Part shown: positions 10,022 to 20,424 of the stretch, piece after piece
How positions within the stretch are numbered: the stretch's first letter is position 1
How the letters are laid out: every line of letters begins with the position of its first letter
Origin: Perkinsus chesapeaki
Taxonomy: Eukaryota > Perkinsozoa > Perkinsida > Perkinsidae
DNA: 33,832 nucleotides
Assembly (NCBI GenBank): GCA_013115145.1
Contig: JAAPAO010000388.1
Coordinates: 1-33,832, forward strand
Direction of reading: 5' to 3'
The notes under the pieces: model-generated
Seen by the model: only the letters and a program-made list of their open reading frames with translations
The model's database searches: none
What the model was told of the DNA's origin: nothing
Program-made: the position numbers and the translations under genes

Positions 10022-12640
10022 CTACTCTACACGCAGAGGAGTCGTATCATAGTGATAATGGCCGGCCATCTTGTCATTGAATCCATGAGTATGTATGTCT
10101 CTAAGATCAAGGTCGGCAGGAGGATTCGTGACGACTGAAAAGGACAGAAATGCCGCCCCGACCAGGAATCGAACCCGGGTGATTCGCTTACAAACTGTGT
10201 AGTTGGTAAATGGCGTCTCGGCCTCCTTCATTCTTAGCCAATCACAATCGATGAACTTCTGCGTTCTAATAGGCTTCACCGTGAAGTCGTGCATCACATG
10301 AATCATCACTTTTCCTACAACCAACAAACCATCAACCTCAACCGAATACACTTTAAATATTCTCAAATAACTCTACACCCGAGAAGAGCTAAATCCTCAT
10401 CCTCAAAGATATGTTACACACGTTATACTTTGGGCAATAATATTATTAATAAACCTTACATCAATTAACTTATTACTTATCAAGTTTATACTAACTTAAT
10501 ATCAAAGTTATTACTTATTAAGTTTATACCGACTTAATATCAAAGTTATTACTTATTAAGTTTATACCGACTTAATATCAAAGTTATTACTTATTAAGTT
10601 TATACTAACTTAACATCAAAGTTCTTAATATTAATAGATTCTCACCTTTCCTAACCAACACCACTCCACCCATCCCCAAAACCGAATGAGGGAATGCCTT
10701 CTCCAGAATCGACTTGAGCGTTCCAACTATATCCGACCCAACTTCAGGATCCATTCGCGCACCAGCGCGCACTCGCAGCACCTTTCCCGGTGCTCCAGTG
10801 CACTTGAACACATTACAAATAGGCTGAAATAGGAGGTGCATTCCCAAGCTGAGAATATTGAATAACCCACCCCAGACAGATACGAATGATATTCCCTCCT
10901 CTCGGGCATGGTATCTTCTCCAACTGTGCCGCATTCAGAATGAGGCTCTCCCTCCTCGCTGCAGTTAATCGCCAACTCGCCATTCTGATAGAAAAACCGT
11001 CAAATCTCCTTCTGACGGAAGGCGGCCGAAGGTCAGTAGAGAGAATTAATAAGCATTCTCATCACATACACTATTAACAAATATCCCCCACTGCGCCTAC
11101 AGACTTAATAACCGTAACAAGTATCAAGCAATAGTGCTCATATATGATACTCATTCTCATTACTCAACATTGTTCAACGTCATACAACAATACCACATGT
11201 TTCCAGATCGCATTGGTCCAGTGGCATTCGATGATGCTTCCTTTTGCCACCGAAATCTCCATTCCATCATGAACACTCCCCACTCCCCCATGGCTGAACG
11301 ACTCCATGAGCGAATAACATATTTCGGAACCATCAGTCTCACTACCACACAGCTTAATAACTTAATTCACACTATCTTAATCTAGACTGATAACTATAAA
11401 TTATACCACTCCGCCACCATTCGACTAACCAGAACTGTGCGACTGGCATCCTCACCACCACGATATCCTCCGCTCCATATAACTCCCAAGTTCAACATCA
11501 CCAACATCCAATCCACACTTCACCAATAAATACATACTAATCACACCGCCATTTCCCCCCGATATCACCTGCTGTGTGACAGAGTAAGCGCAAGATCCTG
11601 CCCCAAGAATGTGGAAGGCATGGTTATGCGGGTCCGGTTGCAGCGAATCTTGATGATCGATTGGGCTGCCGGCTGATGAGGTAGTGCTGGAGGGAGGGTA
11701 AACTGAACGAAGGAGCAAGGTGAGAATAAATTTATACGTTGATGAGAACCAAGTGACGTTCCAATATACTCCTTGAATGAGTAATACTCGTACTGATAAA
11801 AGCTTACTCAACGAAAGGCAGCTGGCATAAAATTGGCTATTTGGTATCCGAAGCACACTACTATATAAACCAAGTCGCGGGTGGAGACTTTCTACGCCGT
11901 AACAACTACACAGTCCCAGCCGCCACTGTAATTTAGCGTGCGCCTCGAACTAGACGAAATCGTTGGTATATTCTGAATCGCGGTGTTTTCCTTCATACGT
12001 TGGTTTAAAAGTTAAAACCAGGACTCATTATTATTATTATGTCCAACTATTTAAAATGGAAGTAAATGGACGACAATTCTACGATGACGATATGGGTCTG
12101 TGAGAGTATACAGCCATAGAATAGTCCGGATAAACGGTTGATCGATTTACATATCCTTCCTCGCTGTGTGCTCTAGATTAACACTTAATCTAAGCCGTCA
12201 TTATAAACTTGGAATTTGAACTCTCCCGTTCTACGAAAGTTTAGGCTCGTCAAACAGCCACTCGACAGCCGACGAGAAATCATAAAAAAATGAAATATTC
12301 TATTTCATCAGGGAGGGCTGGATTAGCCAGTGGTACAGTACTGGAGCCATCTTACTAGTGCTCTCCACGTCGGAATGTCCCCCATTATGCGGATGATCAT
12401 CCACTATTGATGCTATCTGCCTCATATCATACTCCTTAGTCAAATCGACTTTAGGGTAGAGTAATGCCACTCCTCCACAGTCCACGACAGCACCCTCGTG
12501 AGGATCTAAATATAACATCCCCATCCAACCCAGAGGAGGTCCATCAGCTCACTTCCGAGGCCCGGTTTACAGCAGGAAAATGGTGCCTCCCGCAGATCTG
12601 GGCAGTCGACTACGCCCACCTTAACCTGTGCAGCATAAAT
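10022..12640 (-). CDS. C11orf54/DUF1907-type ester hydrolase homologue
   Basis: Resolved exons on the minus strand include 12625-12553, a long one from 12505 to about 12360, about 11660-11569, 10984-10871, 10823-10646, 10314-10192 and 10134-10022 (stop TAG). Residues match the human C11orf54 (PTD012) family through the length: VGVVDCPDL near the start, DCGGVALLYPKV, the glycine turn HILGAGSCAYS, APGKVLRVRAGARM, LGMGGVVLVRKG/KVMIHV, and the diagnostic end HTHGF..MAGHYHYDTTP. The His-rich end is known to bind zinc in this family, which hydrolyses small esters in vitro. Introns of 47, 47, 57 and 331 nt are clear; the last holds a 38-bp satellite. The exon between 10985 and 11568 and the N-terminal exon are not resolved, and an insertion of roughly 25 residues before HILGAG is possible. 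Confidence 0.72.
10467..10617. repeat. 38-bp AT-rich tandem repeat, about four copies
   Basis: Units at 10504-10541, 10542-10579 and 10580-10617 are nearly identical (start AAAGTTATTACTTATTAAG, end CGACTTAATATC). A diverged copy precedes them at about 10467-10503. The array sits inside the 331-nt intron of the C11orf54-like gene (10315-10645), which explains why that intron is longer than its neighbours. Confidence 0.9.
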
Positions 12641-13021
12641 AAAGGCAAGGAAGCTTGATAGGCTTAATTATACAATATAAAAAAGGAATGCCTGTGAAAA
12701 CCTACAATAGTTTTTATCGGATCAAATTCACACGAAGCTTAGTAAAGCCAGCGTTGAAGCGATAAAAGTCGAAGAAAGTTGTCCAAAAGTCCCTCCCCCC
12801 TCACCAACGAATGCATGATGTAAAATATAGCTAATAGGAAAGTAGCAGAACTCTCAAAATTGGCCGAGAAATGAAAATCCTAGTGATTTCGTGAGAAGGC
12901 AATCACCTGTTGAGAGTCGGGTTTATTACATTCTTAAATATATCGGTTAGACCTTCCTTTATAGCGACGGCAACCTCCTCGATGGAAATCGATGTATTAA
13001 GGGGATATACCTGAAGTTGAG

Positions 13022-13311
13022 TAGGATACGTTAATAAGAGGACGGAGCGGTATGACCATATAGGATACGTTAATAAGAGGAGGGGGCGGTATGACCATAT
13101 AGGATACGTTAAGGGAAGGGAGCGGTATGACCATATAGGATACGTTAAGGGAAGGGAGCGGTATGACCATATAGGATACGTTAATAAGAGGAGGGAGCGG
13201 TATGACCATATAGGATACGTTAAGGGAAGGGAGCGGTATGACCATAAAGGATACGTTAAGGGAAGGGAGCGGTATGACCATATAGGATACGTTAAGGGAA
13301 GGGAGCGGTAC
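13022..13311. repeat. Minisatellite with 36- and 39-bp units
   Basis: Seven complete units plus a partial eighth start at 13022, 13061, 13100, 13136, 13172, 13211, 13247 and 13283. Each begins TAGGATACGTTAA and ends GCGGTATGACCATA. Lengths are 39, 39, 36, 36, 39, 36 and 36. The minus strand reads open through the array as a repeated 12- or 13-residue peptide (MVIPLPSLNVSY or MVIPxPPLINVSY). No promoter, start context or partner exon shows that it is translated. Confidence 0.95.
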
Positions 13312-13670
13312 GATGATGTTCACATATATAAGTAACCCATACTAATTGTGTGATATTATTTACGAGCTAGGTATTACTGCATCCCGCAGACCATTGATGA
13401 TTACTCTAAAAGGCCCTATTTATATAATAGTTCACTCCCGGGAAACCTTCTGATTAAAACCAGACGGGTCAATGTTTTACAAACAAAAGCTTTAATGAGG
13501 AAATCGGGAATCGGCAAGTCTCCCTATTCTACTGCATTTTGCTAGTTCTAAACATCAAAGGCACCATTAAGAAAAACTCTATAAACAAACTAACAGTGCA
13601 CAAGGTAGAAAGATACGTGACATCAATAGGTGCTTCCGATCTTATTAAAGAGCAATAATCTCCCTTTTAC

Positions 13671-13748
13671 CTCGACTGGCAAGTCCTTTGGTTCCAGTTT
13701 GCCCACAGCTCCAAAAACATCGTCGAAGCTGTCCTGTTCAACTGACAT
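13671..13748 (-). CDS. Possible first exon of an unresolved gene
   Basis: An ATG at 13748 opens 26 codons (MSVEQDSFDDVFGAVGKLEP and onward) ending exactly at a donor, GTCGAG|GTAAAA. The composition is protein-like and acidic. I could not find the next exon between 13300 and 13640, so the gene model is incomplete. Confidence 0.3.
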
Positions 13749-14556
13749 TATAACGATTAAAAACCCCTGCAAAAAGAATTTCGAATCTTTTCGGCTCAGT
13801 TCCGATATCATAGCAAATCATTCGGCTTGATTTCTGTATCATACTTGATCGGTTTGAACACCGATAGATCGTCTCTGCGTTTATTTTTCGCCTAACTCGG
13901 CTAGTCGACCATAGAATCGCACTTTGCTCGCAAAAGCAGCCTATTGGAATTTAAAACTTCCATTTTGAAGGATTTTACTGTTCAGCTGCCAGACAAGAAT
14001 CGAACTTCTTGGGCAACGTCTTATCGTTCGGAATTTCTCAATGACCCGAAACTAGCGAAGCCGAGAAAACGTCGCATCAACCTAAGATTCTCCAAGTAAG
14101 CAAGATTTGCTTGAGACGCAAGCCCAAGGCGAAGATGGGGACGGTTTTCATCGCAGTGGGAATACCACGCAAACTATCCTCTCCGATGCCTTAATTCTTC
14201 GAGAACAAATTCGAAAAATGGTCGAGAAGTGGAGCTCCGTTTCACGTCGACTCTTGTTGACCAGCCACTTTGTTACTAGCCACGCACTTCACCGCTTTAT
14301 GTACCCTCTCTTGCGAACTGGAGTTCACTACTCGTCCCTTACGCGATTGCTTCCTTTGGCGTATCTTTTGAATATCTTCTCAAGCAACTCTTGAAATAGG
14401 TCTGAAAGCGCGGTTATGTGGGCTCTTGTTGAGGTTTGTAGGTTCGAGTCCAACGCTGCCGGTTCCCAGTTCAGTTGCACTGGTATTCACTTACTTGTAG
14501 AGGGTGCTTGCTGAGCTCCCTTATCACTCTTGGCTTTATAGTTCGCGTCCGATCGC

Positions 14557-16059
14557 ATGTCTCTGCTGCGAAAGAGGACTGATTCTCTTTCCTCGGCATC
14601 ATCATCAGCTGCTGGTCCCTCAAGTCGGTCGAGGCAGGCTTCCATCAGCAGCATTCTCGGCCTGGCTACACCGTTCCCAGTTGTCGAGCTCTTGCCTGGA
14701 AGGTTCTACTTCACCGTAGCAGAAGGCAGCTTCCTTGCGGTCAACTCTGAGCAGCACGGTGGCTTCTCCTCTCGAAAGCCCCATGTTTTCACCATCGACC
14801 ATGAACTTGTTTATGATCCCTTTGCGATGGACTTTGGTCCGTTGAATCTTGGCATGATACACAGTTACATGGAGAAAGTAAGCCTTCTATACTATTCCGA
14901 GGACTAGGCCGCTGTGTCGGTATTTGCATTAAAAATATGTTTTTGATTCAAATCGGTATCTACGCTCTTCAGGTTCATTCGCTCATCCAAGGTCAACGGC
15001 GGCCTCTGGTTCACTATTGTTCAAGCGAACCGAGGAAGCGTAAGCCCGGGAATGACAGAACAAGCTGCATTTTCCCTTCAGGTTCCAACGCGGTATTTCT
15101 CGCTTGCGCGTATCTCGTCATTCACTGTAGCGTCCGGCCTCAGGAGGCTTTCTCCAGGATCGTCAATGGTGGCTATACTTCCTTTTTGCCATTTCGAGAC
15201 GCTACTAGCGGTCCTTGCTCCTACAAGTGCACGGTGAGTCCGGGGATTTTTTGTGGGGAGAAATCTCTTCGGGCAGATACTAGACTGTTTGGAAGGTCTT
15301 CACAGAGCGCGGCGTATTGGGTGGTATGTGCCGTCCCATTTTGATAAAGAGCAATACCAGTACTACGAGAAGGTCGAAAATGGCGACCTGAATTGGATCA
15401 TTCCCGGCAAGTTCCTAGCCTTTGCCGGACCCCATCCGAATCGGCATGATGCCCATGGATACTTGACGTTGATGCCGGAAGATTATTATGACGTTTTCAA
15501 GGATCTGGGCGTCACGCTGGTTATCAGGCTAAATAAAAAATCGTACGATCGATCGAGATTTACTGAAGGTGGATTCGCGCATGCTGATCTGTATTTTCCA
15601 GACGGCAGTTGTCCTCCTCAAAATATAATAAACTCATTTCTGTCTCTTTGTGAGAGCGCTCCCGGAGCCATCGCGGTGCATTGTAAGGCTGGCCTCGGGA
15701 GGACAGGCTCTCTGATTGGCATCTATGCGATGAAACACTATGGATTCCCGGCTCGAGCTTGGATCGGATGGAATAGGATTTGCCGGCCTGGCTCGGTTCT
15801 AGGGCCTCAACAACAGTTCTTGTGCGATATGGAACGTCTTGTTCTACGACGAGCGTCGTTGGATCGCTCCCCTAGCGAAACCCTGAAACCATTAAAAATT
15901 GATGTTAAGCTGAGTCAGCATGAGGCAAAGGAGGATACGGGGCAAGGCGAGCGGTTGACCAGCGCAAAGAAGACTGGTCAGTTGGCGAGGAGACTGAGCA
16001 ACTCCACGTCGCCCATCAATTCCTCCACAATACGTGGATTTTTCGGACGTGTTTTATGA
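14557..16059 (+). CDS. CDC14: CDC14-type dual-specificity protein phosphatase
   Basis: Four exons: 14557-14877, 14973-15039, 15082-15233 and 15277-16059 (stop TGA), giving 440 residues. Introns are 95, 42 and 43 nt, GTAAGC, GTAAGC and GTGAGT donors. The catalytic loop is VHCKAGLGRTG, with Cys316 and Arg322 of the C-x5-R signature, and is followed by the CDC14 hallmark ICRPGSVLGPQQQF. The N-terminal half has the degenerate first phosphatase-like domain (for example RPLVHYCSSEPRK). The WPD-loop Asp is probably in LYFPDGS. Known for the family: it removes phosphate mainly from Ser-Pro sites set by CDKs and acts in mitotic exit, cytokinesis or cilia depending on organism. A basic Ser-rich tail follows residue 370. 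The start ATG gives a Ser-rich leader of about 40 residues. Confidence 0.93.
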
Positions 16060-16561
16060 GGATCTTATTGGAGAAAGTCTTGATGTTTTAGAACTTGTCA
16101 GCAACAACAGCAACTCTGGCTTTAATACCATGCCATGGACGCTTTGCCGTCTTTATACGTGTTGATGGTGGCTCAACGTGTGCTGTTGTGTTGGCAGTAA
16201 GAATCATCAGCTCTTGTGAACCAGTGCTCAGGGTGATAGGCGAGTTGCGGTTCACCGCAATGGGAGACTGAGCAAAGTTTGCTCAGCAAACCCTATCCAC
16301 AAATAGTCCGTTTGTCGATCGATATCAATATGGTCGGTTTGCTGCACGTATGATGTGCGGGCGGGCTAACAGCATCAAGCATCAAGGAAAGATCCGAAAC
16401 TTGATCTCGAGCCTCGGATATAACTCAGAGCCCGAAGTCTTCGGTTTCATCAGCTTTCATAACATCTTCCTATATCTATTTCGCTAGGAAGTCTCTATTG
16501 TGACGCCTCAGTCTTTCGCTTGGCCGTAGCAGTTAGGAGACTCTTCAGTGTGTTTTTATTA
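16060..16561. other. Intergenic region between CDC14 and the FAH gene
   Basis: No exon seen. It contains a perfect 9+1+9 palindrome at 16268-16286 (CTGAGCAAA-G-TTTGCTCAG), the first of the dense set that continues to the right. Confidence 0.6.
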
Positions 16562-19500
16562 ATGAAAGCTATTTTCGAACCATCGCTCCGCCTTGTCCCA
16601 GTTGTCGGATCGGACGCAGGCTTTCCGGTGAGGAGAGTCTATTGCATCGGGCGGAATTATGTCGAGCACGCTCTGGAGGTAAGCTCTGATATGGCTATAA
16701 TTACCCCCGTCCAGGATTCGTCCTCGTTTTGCTGCCCTCCTCAGATGAATGCCGATCCTATTCGAGAACCGCCCTTTTACTTCATGAAACCAAGTGACGC
16801 TGTGACGCCGTGTGTTAGTAGACAGGAGAGTGTCACGGAGGTGCCGTATCCTAAATGTGAGCCAGTGTAGGTTTGCCGGATATAATATGCTGTTGAAGCG
16901 CGAGCGTCACTTTTTTGACAACAAAAATTGAATCTTCACGGGATTCTTTTGCCTCTTGCCAATTCGGGTTAATGTCCTTATGTGGCAGTCTGTGGAATTC
17001 TGTGCGTTGACGGCTTCAATTCGAAGCCCAGTGTCTAATACGGTATTATACGGTATTAGTAATACCATTGGCTCGACGGTTAAGCGGACATTGATTACCA
17101 ATGGATTGGCTAATAGAATTCCGTCGTTGAGCTGGAGGGTGGAGAAGCCAGTACACAAGAAATAGTTATAATCTATTTTAAATTGACAACTTCACACAAT
17201 TCGAATGACGTATGGGATTTGCTAGTTCGCCCGGGCGAACCTCACGAGAAAGCGTAAGAGCGATACGGCAATACAAAATTGCTATTATAGCTCACGTAGT
17301 AGCTGGACTCACTAAGAAAGATTGTTCGGATTTTCCGAATCACAAAGAAGTGAAATCCAGTCGTTCTCCTCCGATAGTGATGTAAAGACTTGATATAGTT
17401 GTGAATACAACGTTAGTAGAGCCACTACGTCTCAACCCAAGCTGCGGGCACCAGAATCTGACGTACCTCGCAAACCGAGCGACCCTGTCACGGGGAGCCA
17501 ATTCGTAAGTCTCGAACTCTAGAGAGTCGCTCTTAACGAGATTGAATGATGTTCGAGGCACGGTTCTACGGCCACATGAAAGGTCCAATGTAGCACTGCC
17601 TTGATGCTGGGCGGTGAATACCATATTGACATCACTAGAGTGCTTTCCTAGGTAGATGTAGCGGCCCGCTTGTGGTGGGAGTGCACGCCTTACAAAATCG
17701 AGTCTTCTACCTTCGATAGTGACATAGAGTGAATCGTCAGTCGTGAAAGTTAGAGTTGTCAAGTCACCAGCTTTAATATTCAAACGCAGGTTTGCCAGCA
17801 GGAATCTGTACCACTCGTTGAGAGCTGTAAGACCGAGGTAATACACATTCGAACGTCCCGGGCTAAGGGGGGAGGTGAGGCGCCTCGCTGATGCGGCACC
17901 ATTGTCCGGGTCCGGGATGTCGATGAGTAAATAGACCATCCTGCTTGTGTAGTCGGGAATAATGAAATCGAGAGGGTACAGTATCTCGTGCCCGGAACTA
18001 TTGGCGCCGACGACGGAACCGCTGTAAAAACCTGGTGGCTGGGCCAAGGCTTTGAGCAACATTTGGGCAGCTACGACTGACCAAGTATATGAGAATATCA
18101 TGTTTTATTATGAAACCAAAAGCAATCAACCACTTAAATAATTGCCTTTCGCGGTATTTCAGCACTTCCGCCCGGGAACCCGGCTCTTGCGGGACAACAT
18201 TGGCTGGACTACTGGGACGAAGTGTATTGGAAATTCACTCTTACTGAGCATTACCCAATTTCTGACTTTTAGTACAAGGCTTGTAGTACGATGGATGATA
18301 GCAGTGACTGCTCAGCATTCACTTGAAAGCCCACTGGGCTTAGCCCAGGCTCATCGAACTCTCTCCTATCAGACAACGTCACGGTGGCGCGCCGTTTTGT
18401 GACGATGTCGCCTCTGCCGGGAGAAGTGCAGTGTCAAGACTGAAGGGATCTTGGTAAAGGGTCTCGTAAATCGGCTAGAATTAGATGTTCAGACCATATA
18501 TGACATATCACGTACACCATCAATGACCGCTGGCCACTGACCAGTTCGAAAACTGCATACCAAATTTTCCTATTCTCGTAGTGTGACGCGAAAGTCGCGT
18601 CGGGGCTGTCCCATTGTGACATCCGATGTCACACATCGTGGTGGTGAAGCGCATCGTTACAAAGTTGGTAACCTTTCTGATCCTGCTTGGCTCAGCAACA
18701 GTTCCACATTACCGAAATGTATCATCCGCATTGCGGTCCGCAATTTGCGGATTCCTCAACTGAATTAGCCCAATATGGTTGCAAGCCAGCGTATTAGGCT
18801 ATATCAGCTGTGCCACGGATATCATATCAGTGATATCGATATGATATCACTCAATAAGGCATCTAATACATGCCTTGTATTAGATGATTCTCGTTCTGAT
18901 AGCTCTCGCGAGGTACAAATGATGTTCATCACGAGGCAGAGCTCGTTGTATGTCTCGGTCCTGGCGCCAACAGCAGAATCTGTGAGGAGCTTAGCGATAC
19001 GGAGTTGCTTGCAAAGTGCATCGTTGGTTATGCTCTCGGAATTGACCTTACCAAGAGGGATGTGCAAGCGAAGGTGAGGAATAGGAGTTCCCAGCCTGCT
19101 GTATACTGTATCACTGAGTGTTTCATGCTTCCGACGAGTCATCAATGTAACCTCAGGCAAAGTCGATGCGGCGGCCGTGGGAAGAGTCCAAGGCATTCGA
19201 CCATTCTGCTCTTATAGGCCCGATCTACCCAATGGTCGGGGCCCTACCTTGGGATAGAGCTCTTCTCTGCCTCAAGTTAGTTCAGCCACAATGAGGCCTC
19301 GTGAATATAGCGTCTCGATATTAGGACAAACGGAGAAGTGAGACAGCAGTCTACCCTCGATAAGATGATATGGCCGGTAGTTGACATCATTAAGTACATT
19401 GCAGAAAGAAACGAAATTGCACCCGGTGATATGGTGAGTCCTCCGCTCGTTTATTCCACAAATATCTTCTACGCATCGCTCATTTCAGATATACACGGGC

Positions 19501-19632
19501 ACCCCAGCAGGCGTTGGGCAATTGAAGATCGGAGATTTGTGCGAAGTCGAGCTCGTTGATAAGGATGAGGCGAACACTCCTATCATCGCTGGAATTGAAT
19601 GTTCTATGAGATTGACCCAGTCTCTTCAATGA
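16562..19632 (+). CDS. FAHD1: FAHD1-like acylpyruvase / FAH-fold hydrolase
   Basis: Six exons: 16562-16678, 16745-16856, 18913-19073, 19157-19275, 19325-19433 and 19489-19632 (stop TGA), 253 residues. Motifs follow the FAHD1 order: VYCIGRNYVEHA, PPFYFMKPSDAV, HHEAELVVCLG with the two metal-binding acids, GYALGIDLTKRDVQ with the third metal ligand Asp, TNGEVRQ and IYTGTPAGVG. Known for the family: it cleaves acylpyruvates or decarboxylates oxaloacetate with Mg2+ or Mn2+, often in mitochondria. Four introns are 49-83 nt. The second is 2,056 nt (16857-18912) and holds an antisense gene plus many palindromes. Joining exons 2 and 3 restores the normal PYPKC|TNDVHHE sequence, so the gene appears intact if this intron is spliced. 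Confidence 0.9.
17035..17066. repeat. Odd-length palindromes near the 5' part of the FAH intron
   Basis: TAATAC-G-GTATTA (17036-17048) is followed by GGTATTA-G-TAATACC (17052-17066). The same two sequences recur in the 61-nt palindrome region at 21904-21980. Confidence 0.85.
17340..18101 (-). CDS. Predicted secreted protein nested antisense in the FAH intron
   Basis: A single uninterrupted 253-residue frame from ATG 18101 to TGA at 17340. The first 20 residues (MIFSYTWSVVAAQMLLKALA) look like a signal peptide; no other membrane segment is seen. There is an internal repeat: FTTDDSLYVTIEGRRLDF at residues 119-136 and FTTISSLYITIGGERLDF at 233-250, the second lying at the C-terminus. Four Pro in the first 53 residues and few Cys are also visible. 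I do not recognise the family with certainty. Lack of introns contrasts with every other gene here and could mean retroposition or recent arrival with the surrounding intron DNA. Confidence 0.68.
   Translation of the reverse strand: MIFSYTWSVVAAQMLLKALAQPPGFYSGSVVGANSSGHEILYPLDFIIPDYTSRMVYLLIDIPDPDNGAASARRLTSPLSPGRSNVYYLGLTALNEWYRFLLANLRLNIKAGDLTTLTFTTDDSLYVTIEGRRLDFVRRALPPQAGRYIYLGKHSSDVNMVFTAQHQGSATLDLSCGRRTVPRTSFNLVKSDSLEFETYELAPRDRVARFARYVRFWCPQLGLRRSGSTNVVFTTISSLYITIGGERLDFTSL
18301..18890. repeat. Palindrome cluster at the 3' end of the FAH intron
   Basis: Perfect one-base-centre palindromes lie at 18327-18341, 18334-18348 (overlapping), 18615-18633 (TGTGACATC-C-GATGTCACA) and 18730-18744, with shorter ones at 18300-18312 and 18738-18750. 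From about 18815 to 18890 there are also repeated GATATC/ATGATATC dyads and the stem CATCTAATACA..TGTATTAGATG with a 5-nt loop. Confidence 0.85.
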
Positions 19633-20023
19633 TCTCTTTCCTTTTCATTCAGTGTGTTTGTTGTCCGATAAATGCCATTACCGATAACATAAATTAGGCT
19701 CTCCCAGCCTGGAAAAGTTCCAGTGGAACGGAGTCCCAGGAACTCCCAGGACCGAGTTGTTTCCGGATTTTTTTGTGCGACGGATTATAAAACGCTACGC
19801 TCAGCATAGCTGCTATACTACTGTATAGCAAGTCATTAACTTGTATGCTATACAACTTTTTCCATTATCCACGGCCTGCAAGGGAACCTCTTCAAGAGAC
19901 TAGTATATAGTACAAACGGTACCATCATATCGGTCCCGTTTTGGGAGTCCTGACATGTACAGGGTATCTAAAATGCCAGGGGCGTAAATTGCGCCGCGCA
20001 ATGGTAATGAATTATACACTATG

Positions 20024-20071
20024 AATAACGAGTCGTTATTAACGACACTGTCGTTACGACAGTGAGTCACT
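20024..20071. repeat. Chain of four overlapping odd palindromes
   Basis: Perfect palindromes with one central base tile this stretch: 20024-20040 (8+1+8), 20032-20046 (7+1+7), 20046-20064 (9+1+9) and 20061-20071 (5+1+5). Each overlaps the next, so the right arm of one becomes the left arm of the following one. Confidence 0.92.
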
Positions 20072-20217
20072 GGCAGCGACTATTAAATGAATATTATCCA
20101 TCAAGTGGCAAAGAAAATATAGGCTATTATAGCCTGGCTATAGTATAACCGCTATACTGTATAATCACCACTATCGAGAGTCTCAATCTAAGACTCATGT
20201 CACAGTGTGACACTGTC

Positions 20218-20270
20218 ACTTGTAAGACTCATGTGACCGTCACAGTGACAGTCACATGAGTCTTACAAGT
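20218..20270. repeat. 20-bp-arm inverted repeat
   Basis: Arms 20218-20237 (ACTTGTAAGACTCATGTGAC) and 20251-20270 are perfect reverse complements around a 13-nt centre. The centre itself contains GTCAC-A-GTGAC. Related AAGACTCATG and TCACTTGTAA words flank it on both sides. Confidence 0.92.
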
Positions 20271-20424
20271 CACTTGTAACAAGTGCTATCGTCTCTATGA
20301 CTGCTGACTATCTCTCGCATTATGAATTTTGCATTATATCAAACGAAGTTTAGCGCGTGAAAAACGGCATCCACAAGGTGATCAACAGCAGCGTTTCAGC
20401 AACTATTAGTAGCTGAAACGCTTA

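Larger units (their letters stand above)
12641..14556. other. Mostly noncoding region with a minisatellite
   Basis: Apart from the minisatellite at 13022-13311 and a possible first exon at 13671-13748, no gene is supported. A plus-strand open frame at 14107-14394 has no recognised motif. The last part should hold the CDC14 promoter region. Confidence 0.4.
19633..20424. other. Palindrome-rich intergenic region
   Basis: Downstream of the FAH stop I see no exon. The DNA is crowded with inverted repeats: GCTATAC/GTATAGC near 19810, the chain at 20024-20071, 20121-20135, and the long stem at 20218-20270. Confidence 0.6.

Noticed and set aside
10135-10191. Perfect B box on the minus strand (GGGTTCGATTCC)
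   Set aside because: It is part of a normal 57-nt intron of the C11orf54-like gene, and no A box is in the right place or orientation.
13022-13311. CRISPR array
   Set aside because: The units are directly adjacent with no unique spacers, and the genome is eukaryotic; it is a minisatellite.
14107-14394. 95-residue plus-strand open frame before CDC14
   Set aside because: No motif, no splice partner, and a competing frame looks equally protein-like.
14441-14451. B-box sequence GGTTCGAGTCC
   Set aside because: No matching A box or cloverleaf could be drawn around it.
16562-16860. A truncated FAH pseudogene ending at the TAG after PYPKCEPV
   Set aside because: The missing part of the protein begins at 18913 in the right phase, so this is a long intron and not a truncation.
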